Assembly: GCA_965263455.1 (NCBI GenBank)
Contig: CBDHHN010000004.1
Coordinates: forward strand, 1,798,001-1,862,000
Length of the DNA stretch: 64,000 nucleotides
Direction of reading: 5' to 3'
Origin: CADEDH01 sp965263455
GTDB lineage: Bacteria > Actinomycetota > Acidimicrobiia > Acidimicrobiales > SZUA-35
The translations under genes were made by a program, and so were the position numbers. This document shows positions 40,997 through 49,431 of this stretch, piece by piece. The notes under the pieces were generated by a model. It saw nothing but the letters and a program-made list of their open reading frames with translations. It was not told where the DNA came from and did not search any database. The stretch's first letter is position 1. Each line of letters opens with the position of its first letter.

Positions 40997-43290
40997 GTGG
41001 AATCCTCCTCGACCGACTGCCGCAGGGCGAGCTCGAGCTCGGCGATGAAGTCGGGATCGGAGAGTTTACGCCCCTCGCTGTCGCACAGGTAGAAGCTGTC
41101 GACGGCCTGGGGACCGAAGGTCTGGACCTTGGCACTGCGGATGTCGAGGCGCAGCTCGGCCAGGGCCTGGGTGACCCAGAACAGGACGCCGACCCGGTCC
41201 CGGGCATGGACCTCCACCACGGTGGCGGCGTCGGAGATCTCGTTGTCGATGACCACGTCACATCGAGGGGGACGGGCCGACAGGCGCCGGGCGAACCGTT
41301 CGTAGGTCCGGGCCCGCTCCCGGACCCGGGCCGTCAGGGCCACCCGACCGTCGATGGCGGCCGCCGCCATGCGTTCGATCGTCTCCCAGTCGAACTCACC
41401 GCTTGGTGGGGGTAGCACGGTGAACCGGCAGGTCGCCATCCCGTCGGGGTCGGAGTAGGCCTGGGCGTCGAGCACGTCCAAACCCTGGACGGTCAACACG
41501 CCGGCCATCTGGGTGAACAGCCGGGGCCGGTCCTCGGCCACCACGGTGAAGACGGGGCCATGGGCCACGAACGTCCGGTCCCCGGCCGCCATCAGGGCCG
41601 CGATCTCCTCGGTCGGGAACTCCGCCTCGACGGCGTCGTCGGGGGCGGCGCCGCCGAGCACGGCCGCCGTCCGGTTGACCAGCTCCCGCATCAGTCCGGC
41701 CTTCCACGTGCCCCAGGCCGAGGGTCCGGTGGCGATCGAGTCGGCCTCGGTCAGGGCGGCCAGCAGGTCGAGGAACTCGACCGAATCGACCGCCGCCGCC
41801 ACCGATCGGATGGTCCCGGGATCCGACAGGTCGCGGCGGGTGGCGACGTCGGGCAGGAGGAGGTGGTGGCGGCACAGGTCGACCAGCACCCCGACCTCGC
41901 CCCCCGGGAACCCCATCCGGGTGGCCATCTCGGTGATCAGGTCCATGCCGACCACGGTGTGATCGCCCGGGTAGCCCTTGCCGATGTCGTGGAACAGGGC
42001 CCCGATGACGAGCAGGTCGGGCCGGACCACCCGGTCGACGAGGGCCGAGGCGTTGGCCGCGGCCTCGCACAGGTGACGGTCCACGGTGAAGGTGTGCATG
42101 ACGTTGCGCTGGGGCTTGCACCGGACGGCGGCCCACTCGGGAAGAATCCGCACCATGAGGTCGTAGTGGTCCAGGTCCTCGATGACCCGGATGGCGGGCC
42201 GCCCCGCCAGCAGCAACTCGGCGAAGAGGCGGCGTCCGTCCTCGGGCCACGGGTCGGGGAATGCGGTCCCGTGATCGCGCAGGCGCCGGAGGCTGGCTCG
42301 CCCGATGGTCCGCCCGTTGGCGGCGGCGCTGACGGCCAGCCGGAGGGGGACCAGGGGATCGGTGACGTCGACCTCCTCCGACAGCTCCAGGTAGCCGTTG
42401 ACCAATCCGAACTCGGTGGGGATGGGGACCCCGATGGCCCTCGGCCGCGAGGACCGGCCCATCCGCCGCGACCACTGGCCCCAGGCCTCGTCGCTGTGCC
42501 AGGCGATGCGCCGGGTGGCGGTGGCCAGTCGGACCATGAGGTCGTCGGCCGAGCGGTCGCCCAGGGCCCGGGCCACGTCGTCCTGGACGTCGAGGGTGAG
42601 GACGTCGCCGCTGGAGCCGGTGATGCGGTGGAGGGCGACGCGGGTGGCGAGCAGGGCGTCGGCGTCGTCCCGGAGCTGGGGGCCGATCGTGAACCCGGGA
42701 TCGCCGGTGGCCTGGTCGGCCCACCCGAGGGCATGGACGTCGCGCAGACCGCCCCGGCCCTCCTTGAGGTGGGGCTCGATCTGGAAGGCGGCGTCGCCGA
42801 AGCGTTCGTGACGGGCCCCGATCGAGTCGGCCAACTGCTCGATGAGGCCGGCCTCCGGATCGGCCCACACCCGCGCCGTGGCATCGTCGATACCGGTGAG
42901 GAGACGATGGTCGCCGGCGATGAGACGGGTGGAGAGGAAGGCGGTGGCCCAGTGCAGCTCCTCCCGGGCCAGCAGCTCGGCCTGCTCCAGGTTGACGACG
43001 GCGTAGCCCATCTTCAGCCCCCGGTCCCACACCGGATACCACAGGGCCTCGGCCGCGTCGGCGTAGTCGTCGAGGTCATCGTGGACCAGGATGACGTCGA
43101 TGTCGCTGAAGGGGCTCAGCTCCCGCCGCCCGTAGCCGCCGACGGCGGCCAGGGCCAGGCCCGGGCCGGTGCCCAGGGCGTCGGTGAAGACCTCGCGGAA
43201 CCACCGGTCGACGGCGTCGCTGTGGGCCTCGGCGAAGTGTCGCCCCTGCAGGTCTGGGGCGTCGAGCACCGGCCCCGTGCTTCGTGCCAT
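40993..43290 (-). CDS. glnD: GlnD-type PII uridylyltransferase/uridylyl-removing enzyme
   Basis: 765 residues with the full domain order. Nucleotidyltransferase motif GGYGRRELSPFSDIDV (about 50-66), GlnD_UR_UTase helper region, HD domain ALFHDIGKGYPGDHTV (about 430-445) and two ACT domains (about 580-627 and 687-760). GlnD senses glutamine and adds or removes nucleotidyl groups on PII. In actinobacteria the PII protein is usually adenylylated, so adenylyl transfer is equally likely. It is not beside amtB-glnK here; instead it follows two unknown genes and an S1-domain gene. Both catalytic centres look intact. Confidence 0.92.
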   Translation of the reverse strand: MARSTGPVLDAPDLQGRHFAEAHSDAVDRWFREVFTDALGTGPGLALAAVGGYGRRELSPFSDIDVILVHDDLDDYADAAEALWYPVWDRGLKMGYAVVNLEQAELLAREELHWATAFLSTRLIAGDHRLLTGIDDATARVWADPEAGLIEQLADSIGARHERFGDAAFQIEPHLKEGRGGLRDVHALGWADQATGDPGFTIGPQLRDDADALLATRVALHRITGSSGDVLTLDVQDDVARALGDRSADDLMVRLATATRRIAWHSDEAWGQWSRRMGRSSRPRAIGVPIPTEFGLVNGYLELSEEVDVTDPLVPLRLAVSAAANGRTIGRASLRRLRDHGTAFPDPWPEDGRRLFAELLLAGRPAIRVIEDLDHYDLMVRILPEWAAVRCKPQRNVMHTFTVDRHLCEAAANASALVDRVVRPDLLVIGALFHDIGKGYPGDHTVVGMDLITEMATRMGFPGGEVGVLVDLCRHHLLLPDVATRRDLSDPGTIRSVAAAVDSVEFLDLLAALTEADSIATGPSAWGTWKAGLMRELVNRTAAVLGGAAPDDAVEAEFPTEEIAALMAAGDRTFVAHGPVFTVVAEDRPRLFTQMAGVLTVQGLDVLDAQAYSDPDGMATCRFTVLPPPSGEFDWETIERMAAAAIDGRVALTARVRERARTYERFARRLSARPPRCDVVIDNEISDAATVVEVHARDRVGVLFWVTQALAELRLDIRSAKVQTFGPQAVDSFYLCDSEGRKLSDPDFIAELELALRQSVEEDST

Positions 43291-43299
43291 GGGTGGGTC

Positions 43300-43662
43300 C
43301 TAGGTCGGGGGTCCGTCGACGCCGTCGACGGAGCCGGCGGTGGGTGGGGACGGGGCCGGGGTGGCCCGCTCGGCCTCGGCCAGCAGGTCGGGGAGGCGAC
43401 GGAAGAACACCGATCGCGGCAGGACCTCGTCGTAGCCGACGGTCCGGGCCCGTTCGTGGCCGGCGGAGTCGACATGGGGTCCGAAGCCGACGATGCGGGG
43501 CCCGTCGATCCGAAAGCCCGGCAGGTCCTCGCACCGATCGAGGTCGACGATGAGCAGATCGGGCCGGCAGGCGGCCGCCTCCTCGGGTGTCTCGACGAAC
43601 ACGACGCGGCCCTCGAAGCGGGAACGGTCGAACAGGTTGGGAACATGAGCAGCGATGGTCAT
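43300..43662 (-). CDS. Hypothetical protein in the S1-glnD operon
   Basis: 120 residues, starting MTIAAHVPNLFDRSRFEG. Residues 20-80 have an alternating strand-helix pattern (RVVFVETPEEAAACRPDLLI, VDLDRCEDLPG, IVGFGPHVDSAGHERART) resembling a receiver or Rossmann-like half-fold, with an Asp-rich DLDR in the usual acidic position. The last 25 residues are Pro/Thr-rich. It overlaps the gene upstream by 4 nt (ATGA) and precedes glnD by 9 nt. No family recognised; a regulatory partner of glnD is conceivable. Confidence 0.65.
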   Translation of the reverse strand: MTIAAHVPNLFDRSRFEGRVVFVETPEEAAACRPDLLIVDLDRCEDLPGFRIDGPRIVGFGPHVDSAGHERARTVGYDEVLPRSVFFRRLPDLLAEAERATPAPSPPTAGSVDGVDGPPT

Positions 43663-44159
43663 GCCGTCTCTCTCGCCTTCCTCCGTTGCAGGTGCAGATG
43701 GGCCTTGGCCGCACCCCACAGCAGGCCGGGCTCGTGGACCTCGGGGCCGAGGTCGGCGAACGTGGCCGGGGTGAGACCGTAGACGTCGTCGGGTTGGAGC
43801 CGGCGGGCGTCGTCGTCGCGATCGACGGGGGCGACGCCGGCGTCGGCCAGGACGGTCGTGGCGTAGGGGACCAGTGTCCGCACCAGGGCCAGCGGATTGG
43901 TCCACTGCTGATCGAGGTCGAGGGCCAACAGCTCGGCCAACCGGGGCACCACGGTGGCCCGGGCCTCGGCCACGGCCCGGTCGATCGAGGCCTCGACCTC
44001 GGGCGTGGGGACGGCGCCGAGACGCTCGACCACCACTCGGCGGAGCCAGGGCCCGACGGCGTCGTCGACGGCCTCGGCCAGGTCGGCCCCGGCTCGGGCC
44101 AGCGTCGCCCCGTCGCCCGTCGCCCCGTCGCCCGTCGCCCCGGGTCGGACCTCAGCCAC
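43659..44159 (-). CDS. Hypothetical helical protein in the S1-glnD operon
   Basis: 166 residues from GTG 44159, which overlaps the 3' end of the S1-domain gene by 8 nt. A short GDGAT repeat near the N-terminus is encoded by 15-bp tandem DNA units. The rest is helical, with VEASIDRAVAEARATVVPRL, DQQWTNPLALVRTLVPYAT and a C-terminal LLWGAAKAHLHLQRRKA. No known domain was recognised. Tight overlaps on both sides make it a real gene. Upstream extension to an ATG at 44321 runs inside the S1 gene and is unlikely. Confidence 0.7.
   Translation of the reverse strand: MAEVRPGATGDGATGDGATLARAGADLAEAVDDAVGPWLRRVVVERLGAVPTPEVEASIDRAVAEARATVVPRLAELLALDLDQQWTNPLALVRTLVPYATTVLADAGVAPVDRDDDARRLQPDDVYGLTPATFADLGPEVHEPGLLWGAAKAHLHLQRRKARETA
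44105..44144. repeat. Tandem GTCGCCC-type repeat inside a coding region
   Basis: Units of the form CGTCGCCC(CGTCGCC) repeat about 2.5 times (15-bp period, GDGAT in the protein) near the N-terminus of the gene at 43659-44159. Likely replication slippage. Confidence 0.6.
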
Positions 44160-45879
44160 CGTATTCGGCGGCCCGGCGTATCGAGAGCTCGACCCGGCGG
44201 CGACGATGGTCGACCGACAGGACCTTGACCCCGACCCGCTCGCCGGGGGCGACGACCTGACCCGGGTCCGACACCCGATGCTCGGCCAGCTCCGACAGGT
44301 GGACCAGGCCCTCGACGTCACCCACCGACACGAAGGCCCCGAACTCGACGAGGCGGGTCACCGTGCCCTCGATCACCTGGCCGTCCTCGAGCTGGTCGAG
44401 GGGGTCGGGGGTCAGCCGTCGGATCGACAGGCTGATGCGGCGCTTCTTGGTCTTGACCTCCAGCACCTCGACCTCGACCTCGTCGCCCACGGCGACCACG
44501 TCGGACGGTCGGCGAACACGCGTCCAGGACATCTCCGACAGGTGGACCAGACCGTTGACGCCCCCGAGATCGACGAAGGCGCCGTAGTTGGTCAGGGACG
44601 TGACCTTGCCCCGGCACCGCTGACCGGGCTGGAGGCCGGCCATCAGATCCTGGGCCGCCTTGCGTTGCTCCCGGAGGAGAATCGACCGGCGGCTGAGCAC
44701 CAGCCGCTCCCGTTGGGGATCGGCCTCCAGGACCTTCAGCTCCAGGGTCTGCCCGACATAGGGCGACAGGTCACCGGCCGGCTCCAACTCCAGGTGGGAG
44801 ATCGGCACGAAACCGCGGACACCGACATCGACCACGACGCCCTTGGAGTTCGACGAGGTGACGGTACCCGTGATCGATTCGTTGAGCCCGGCGCTCTGCA
44901 TGACCTGGTCCCAGGCCTGACGCTTGAGGGCCCAGGTCCGGGACAGCACGACTCGCTTACGGGGATCCTCACGGGCCAGTTCGGCCCCGACCACACGATC
45001 CCCGGTCGACAGGACGGTGGTGGGATCGGCGTTGTCGGGCGAGAAGTCCCGGCGGCTGATGACCGCTGGCCGGTTGTCGTCGAGGGTCAACTGCACCTCG
45101 TCGGCCGACACCGAGGTCACCGTGCCCTCGAGCACCTTGCTCGGGAGTGGGGCCCCGCCGCCCGACTTCGACCCTCGCCCGCCCCGGCGACCCTTGCGGC
45201 CCTTGGACGGGGCCGGTTCCGCGCCCGGGGCCGGCGTCCCCTTCGTTCCGACGGTCGGCGCCTCGGGCGCCTTCGCTCCGGCGTCCGGCACCTCGCCGGT
45301 GGACTCGGGCGCCTCCACAGCGGGCTCGGGGGCCGGCTCCACGCCGGAATCGGCCTCGACCGCGGGCTCGGGCTCCACCGCAGCGACCGCGGCCTCCGGC
45401 TCGGGCTCAGGCTCCCCGGCCTCGACGGCCGGCTCCGGCTCTGTCGCTGACTCTGGCTCCACCGCAACGACGGCGGGCTCCGGCTGAGCCTCGGGCTCCG
45501 CCGCCGCGGGCTCCGGCTCCGGCTCGGGCTCCCCGGCCTCGACGGCCGGCTCTGGCTCCACCGCAGGCTCGGGCTCGGGCTCGGGCTCCGGCTCTGCGTG
45601 TTCTACCGCCGACAGTGGCTCGGAGCCGTCGGCCCCGACTTCGGCCCCGGCTTCGGCATCGGCTTTGACTTCGGCCCCGACCTCGGGGGCCGTTCCCGGT
45701 TCGGCGGCCGACGAGCTCCCAACCCCGGACGCCGACGGCGGCCCCGAAACAGCTTCAGGGTCGACGGCGAGCGGAGCGGGTTTCGGGGCAGGCCCGTTTC
45801 CGGCGCCTTTCCCACCCGTCTCGGTGTCGGTTCCCGTACCCTCCTGCTCGCCCTGAGGTTCTGCGTCAGCCTCAGCCAT
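44152..45879 (-). CDS. S1-domain RNA-binding protein with long acidic N-terminus (RpsA-like)
   Basis: 575 residues. The first 230 are Pro/Glu/Ala-rich with EPEPEPEP-type tracts and no fold; a short basic GRKGRRGGRGSK segment follows. Four S1 OB-fold repeats then occupy about 247-318, 336-403, 420-490 and 501-572, the last two with the strong GAFVDLGGVNGLVHLSEMSW and GAFVSVGDVEGLVHLSEL patterns. Ribosomal S1 in actinobacteria has four S1 domains, so this may be an S1 homologue; the acidic leader is unusual, and a second S1-like RNA-binding role cannot be excluded. TACGCT sits 6 nt before the ATG. It heads the operon with two unknown genes, glnD and NUDIX. Confidence 0.85.
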   Translation of the reverse strand: MAEADAEPQGEQEGTGTDTETGGKGAGNGPAPKPAPLAVDPEAVSGPPSASGVGSSSAAEPGTAPEVGAEVKADAEAGAEVGADGSEPLSAVEHAEPEPEPEPEPAVEPEPAVEAGEPEPEPEPAAAEPEAQPEPAVVAVEPESATEPEPAVEAGEPEPEPEAAVAAVEPEPAVEADSGVEPAPEPAVEAPESTGEVPDAGAKAPEAPTVGTKGTPAPGAEPAPSKGRKGRRGGRGSKSGGGAPLPSKVLEGTVTSVSADEVQLTLDDNRPAVISRRDFSPDNADPTTVLSTGDRVVGAELAREDPRKRVVLSRTWALKRQAWDQVMQSAGLNESITGTVTSSNSKGVVVDVGVRGFVPISHLELEPAGDLSPYVGQTLELKVLEADPQRERLVLSRRSILLREQRKAAQDLMAGLQPGQRCRGKVTSLTNYGAFVDLGGVNGLVHLSEMSWTRVRRPSDVVAVGDEVEVEVLEVKTKKRRISLSIRRLTPDPLDQLEDGQVIEGTVTRLVEFGAFVSVGDVEGLVHLSELAEHRVSDPGQVVAPGERVGVKVLSVDHRRRRVELSIRRAAEYGG

Positions 45880-45885
45880 CTGTCA

Positions 45886-45891
45886 AGCGTA
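45886..45891 (-). promoter_or_regulatory. Candidate -10 box (TACGCT) for the S1-domain operon
   Basis: TACGCT on the reverse strand, 6 nt before the ATG at 45879; leaderless-type spacing. Confidence 0.5.
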
Positions 45892-45945
45892 GGCAAACGG
45901 CGGACCGGTGTGCGACATCCATCCCCACTCGGGACCCGGCGGCCA

Positions 45946-46629
45946 TCAGTCCACCCCGACCTGGGTCAGCACCTCGGCCGGATCGGCAATGAGACCGGTG
46001 TAGAACGGGCCGAACTCGGCGAACACCGCCGAGGCCTCATCGAAGCGCATGGTGTAGACGACGTCTTTGAGATCGTCGGGCCGGTTGGCGAACAGGGTGA
46101 CGCCCCACTCGTAGTCGTCGAGGCCGGTCGAGGCGGTGATGAGCTGGACGAGGCGACCGGCGAACTTGCGGCCCGACATGCCGTGCTCGTACATGAGCTC
46201 CTTGCGTCGTTCGAAGTCGGTGGTGAACCAGTTGGCCACCTCGCCCCGGCGCTTGCTCATCGGATAGAAGCACCAGGCGGACTTACCCTCGGGCGGAAGC
46301 TGAGGATAGAGCCGGGCCTGCTTGGCCTCGTCGGGCACGGTCTGGGCGTACTCGCTGACCTCGGTGATCGACAGGTAGGAGTCGACGATCTCCATTCCCG
46401 CCGTGGTCACCGCCGTCTGCAGCCGCCGGAGGGCCCAGAAGTCGGCGTGGAGGCCCATCACGGCGACATCGGCCTTGTGCCCGAGCGTGGCCACGGTCAC
46501 GACCTGGACCTCGTCGGCCTCGGCCGCCTTGATGCCGTCCAGGAACAGCGTTCGATCGGCCAGAGGTCCGGGTTTGACGAAGAGGTGGAGGACACCGAGT
46601 CCCTCGGTGGGCGTGGCCGGTTCGATCAT
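45946..46629 (-). CDS. hemQ: Coproheme decarboxylase (HemQ, chlorite dismutase family)
   Basis: 227 residues, the HemQ size. LGVLHLFVKPGPLADR, MGLHADFWALRRLQTAV, SAWCFYPMSKRRGEVANWF (with the catalytic-type Tyr) and MYEHGMSGRKFAGRL, whose His is a candidate haem ligand, then ITASTGLDDYEWGVTLFA. HemQ removes two propionate carboxyls from coproheme to make haem b, the last step of the coproporphyrin pathway. The chlorite-splitting Arg context of true chlorite dismutases is not seen. TAGACT lies 6 nt before the ATG. It completes the pathway begun by hemE-hemY at 25670-28095. Confidence 0.92.
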   Translation of the reverse strand: MIEPATPTEGLGVLHLFVKPGPLADRTLFLDGIKAAEADEVQVVTVATLGHKADVAVMGLHADFWALRRLQTAVTTAGMEIVDSYLSITEVSEYAQTVPDEAKQARLYPQLPPEGKSAWCFYPMSKRRGEVANWFTTDFERRKELMYEHGMSGRKFAGRLVQLITASTGLDDYEWGVTLFANRPDDLKDVVYTMRFDEASAVFAEFGPFYTGLIADPAEVLTQVGVD

Positions 46630-46635
46630 GGATCA

Positions 46636-46641
46636 AGTCTA
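46636..46641 (-). promoter_or_regulatory. Candidate -10 box (TAGACT) for hemQ
   Basis: TAGACT on the reverse strand with 6-nt spacing to the hemQ ATG; leaderless type. Confidence 0.55.
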
Positions 46642-46700
46642 CGGAACACACGACCGCCGCCGGTGGTCCGGGACCCGATGGACGCCCCGGCCGCCCCGGC

Positions 46701-47510
46701 TCAGGCCAGATGTTCGGGGCTGTAGACGGTGCCGCCCCCGGACCGGGCGAAACCGACCAGGGTGAGGCCGGCTCGGCGGGCGGTGGTCACCGCCAGCGAC
46801 GACGGGGCCGACACCGCCACCAAGGCCGTGAACCCGGCGGCCCAGGCCTTCTGCACCATCTCGAACGACCCGCGGCCACTCACCACCAGTGCCAGGTCGG
46901 TGGCCGGGAGGCCGCCATCGAGCAGCAGCCGGCCCACCACCTTGTCGACGGCGTTGTGGCGGCCGATGTCCTCCCTCACCACCACCGGCCGACCGGCGCG
47001 GTCGACGGCCGCGGCGCCATGAACCCCACCGGTGGCCGAGAACAGGGGCTGCTCGGCCCCCAGCAGATCGGGCAGGCCGAACAGCAGATCGAGCGGCCAG
47101 GGCTCGTGCGGACCGAGCACGTGCAACCGCTCGGTGAGTTCGGCGATGGCCTCGGACCCGCACAGGCCGCAGGAGGAACTGGTGGAGCCCAGGCGTGGGG
47201 TGGGGGTCGGGGCCCGGCCGCCGGTCTCGACCGAGACGACGTTGAAGTCACTGTCGACCGGGGCCCCGGTACCGCAGTAGCGGATGCCCGTGATCGGGGT
47301 CCCGGCCAGGGCCCCCTCGGCATGGAGGAAGCCGGCGGCCAACTCGAAGTCGTGTCCCGGGGTGCGCATGGTGGACGAGACCTGGGTCTCGTCGAGCCAG
47401 ATGGCCAGTGGCTCCTCGACGATCAGCTCGTCGGGGGCTCGGGTCCCCGACGCGTCACCGGTCCCGCCGTAGCGACGGGTGAGAACCGACACGGTGCGGG
47501 AGCGGACCAT
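46701..47510 (-). CDS. fdhD: FdhD sulfurtransferase for formate dehydrogenase
   Basis: 269 residues. EEPLAIWLDETQVSSTMRTP, RTPGHDFELAAGFLHAEG, the Cys-x2-Cys motif STSSSCGLCGSEAI, VVREDIGRHNAVDKVVG and LVVSGRGSFEMVQKA are all family hallmarks. FdhD passes sulfur from a cysteine desulfurase to the molybdenum cofactor of formate dehydrogenase. No formate dehydrogenase gene is in the window. TAGGCT lies 6 nt before the ATG. Confidence 0.93.
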   Translation of the reverse strand: MVRSRTVSVLTRRYGGTGDASGTRAPDELIVEEPLAIWLDETQVSSTMRTPGHDFELAAGFLHAEGALAGTPITGIRYCGTGAPVDSDFNVVSVETGGRAPTPTPRLGSTSSSCGLCGSEAIAELTERLHVLGPHEPWPLDLLFGLPDLLGAEQPLFSATGGVHGAAAVDRAGRPVVVREDIGRHNAVDKVVGRLLLDGGLPATDLALVVSGRGSFEMVQKAWAAGFTALVAVSAPSSLAVTTARRAGLTLVGFARSGGGTVYSPEHLA

Positions 47511-47516
47511 CCGTCA

Positions 47517-47522
47517 AGCCTA
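47517..47522 (-). promoter_or_regulatory. Candidate -10 box (TAGGCT) for fdhD
   Basis: TAGGCT on the reverse strand, 6 nt before the ATG at 47510. It sits in the 32-bp gap after the response regulator stop. Confidence 0.5.
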
Positions 47523-47542
47523 CGACCACGCCCCCGTGCCGG

Positions 47543-48205
47543 TCACAGCCAGCCGCGGTCACGGGCGATGACGGCCGCCTCGGCGCTCGACCGGGCCTGC
47601 GTCTTGGCCGCGGCCGACGACAGGTAGTTGCGCACGGTGCCCCCCGACAGGCCCAGGGTGCGGGCGATCTCGGCCGCCGGCGCCCCGGTCAGGGCCTGGG
47701 CCAGGACCTCCTGTTCCCGGGCCGTCAGCGGGTTGTTGCCCTCGAGCAGGGATTCGGTTGCCAGATTGGGGTCGACCACCCGCAGCCCGCGATGGACCCG
47801 CCGGACCACGTCGGCCAGTTCACCGGCCGGCGTGTCCTTGACCACGAACCCGGCGGCGCCGGCATCGAGGGCTCGACGCAGGTACCCGGGCCGGCCGAAG
47901 GTGGTCACGATCACGCTCCGGACGCGCGGGGCGCGGCGGGCCAACAACTCGACCACGGCGATGCCGTCCAGGCCCGGCATCTCGATGTCGAGCAGGGCCA
48001 CGTCGACGGCCCCGCGCTCGACCTCGTCCAGCACCTCGTCACCCCGGCCGACCTGGGCCACGACGGCCAGATCCGGTTCGAGACCGAGCAGCGCGGCCAA
48101 GGCCCCTCGGACCAGGGCCTGGTCGTCGGCCAGGAGCAACCGGATCGGGGAGGCCACCCCGTCGACCGCCCCGTCGGCCGCATCCGGCCCGCCGCGTCCG
48201 GTCAC
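47543..48205 (-). CDS. NarL/LuxR-type response regulator (DesR-like)
   Basis: 220 residues from GTG 48205, overlapping the histidine kinase stop as GTGA. The receiver domain has IRLLLADDQALVRGAL and the phosphoacceptor Asp73 in VALLDIEMPGLDG, with VIVTTFGR and GAAGFVVKDTP. A GerE-type helix-turn-helix follows: LTAREQEVLAQALTGAPAAE, then TVRNYLSSAAAKTQARS. The partner is the upstream kinase. By operon structure it should control the ABC transporter genes ahead of it. Confidence 0.93.
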   Translation of the reverse strand: MTGRGGPDAADGAVDGVASPIRLLLADDQALVRGALAALLGLEPDLAVVAQVGRGDEVLDEVERGAVDVALLDIEMPGLDGIAVVELLARRAPRVRSVIVTTFGRPGYLRRALDAGAAGFVVKDTPAGELADVVRRVHRGLRVVDPNLATESLLEGNNPLTAREQEVLAQALTGAPAAEIARTLGLSGGTVRNYLSSAAAKTQARSSAEAAVIARDRGWL

Positions 48206-49431
48206 GCCAGCACCTCGAGTTCGGTCCCGGCGGCGGAGGTCACCCGCAGGGAGGCGCCCACGGCCTCCACCCGCTCCCGCAGACCCCGGAGTCCGTTGCC
48301 CTCCCGATCGCTGTCCATACCCAGCCCGTCGTCGACCACCCGGAGGAGGCGGGTCGGTGTCGAGTCGTCGGTCGGACCCAGTTCGATGGTGCAGGTGTCG
48401 GCCCGGGCGTGGCGCACGACGTTGGTCACCGCCTCGCGCACGACCCAGGCCAGGGTCGGCTGGTACCGCTCGGGCACCGTCGACTGATCGCCGGTCACCG
48501 TCAGGACGACCCCGGCGTCGGCCAGGACCATCCGGGCCACCGACACCTCGTCGGCCAGGTTGGCGGTCCGCAGGCCACCCACGGTGGCCCGGATCTCGGC
48601 CAGCGCCCGGCGACTGATGACCTGGAGCTCGGCCACCTCGGCCCGGCACCGGTCGACCACGTCGGCCTCGGACCCGGAACCCAGGGCCCGGTCGGGGCCG
48701 GTGCCGTCGGGGATCGGATCTACCCGCTCCAGGAGACGCTGGACCAGCTCGGCCTTCAGTACGACGGCGGTGAGGCTGTGACCGAGCACGTCGTGCACGT
48801 CTCGGGCCACCCGGGCCCGCTCGTCGCTCACGGCCAGCCGGGTCTGGAGCACCGCTCGCTCCTGTTCCCGCTCGTCGGCCCACCGGATGAGGACCGTGGA
48901 GAGGGCCACGCTGATCGAGATCGGGGTCAGGACCCACAGGTTGCCGTACACGCCGCCGACCAGGGGCAGCAGCACCACCAGCACGGTGCACCCCGCGGCC
49001 ACGGCAAGGGCCCGGGGCCACGAGAGGTGGAACACGGCGAAGGAGGCGATGAACGGGACGAGGCCGAGCATGGCCCAACCCGCCACCACGCCCGCCACCA
49101 CCGCCAGCACCGCCAACAGGAACAGCGCGGTGTGACCCACGTCGACCGTCCGACCGGCCGGGGGGCCGGCCGGGGCATCCGGTCGCAGGCCCTCGACCGA
49201 CCGGCGGATCGAGTGCCAGAACCCCCAGGCGTAGACGGCGCCGAAGACGGCCACCAACGCCGACCCGGCCAACTTCGCCCCCAGGGTCTGGGAGCCGACC
49301 CACAGCGAGAGGAGGGGGAAGGCGAGGAACACCAGCCACACCGAGGACAGGAGCCAGTTGTGCCGCCAGCTCGCGGGGGTGACGGCGTGGCGGCCGACAC
49401 CCGATCCCCCGGCGGGGCCGGCCTCGATCAT
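48202..49431 (-). CDS. Sensor histidine kinase (DesK/HisKA_3 type)
   Basis: 409 residues. Membrane segments in the N-terminal half (about 30-190) are followed by the HisKA_3 box ARVARDVHDVLGHSLTAVVL with His213 and a HATPase domain with TLAWVVREAVTNVVRHARAD and a NGLRGLRERVEAVGA glycine box. There is no long outer domain, so it probably senses within the membrane, as DesK and the bacitracin-type sensors do. The start overlaps the permease stop (ATGA), which links it to the transporter. Confidence 0.92.
   Translation of the reverse strand: MIEAGPAGGSGVGRHAVTPASWRHNWLLSSVWLVFLAFPLLSLWVGSQTLGAKLAGSALVAVFGAVYAWGFWHSIRRSVEGLRPDAPAGPPAGRTVDVGHTALFLLAVLAVVAGVVAGWAMLGLVPFIASFAVFHLSWPRALAVAAGCTVLVVLLPLVGGVYGNLWVLTPISISVALSTVLIRWADEREQERAVLQTRLAVSDERARVARDVHDVLGHSLTAVVLKAELVQRLLERVDPIPDGTGPDRALGSGSEADVVDRCRAEVAELQVISRRALAEIRATVGGLRTANLADEVSVARMVLADAGVVLTVTGDQSTVPERYQPTLAWVVREAVTNVVRHARADTCTIELGPTDDSTPTRLLRVVDDGLGMDSDREGNGLRGLRERVEAVGASLRVTSAAGTELEVLA

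Noticed and set aside
41560..43782. Long open frame on the + strand (740 codons)
   Set aside because: It is antisense to glnD, whose domains are all recognisable.
45946..46629. Chlorite dismutase with chlorite-splitting activity
   Set aside because: Size and motifs fit HemQ, and haem genes are present in the same window.
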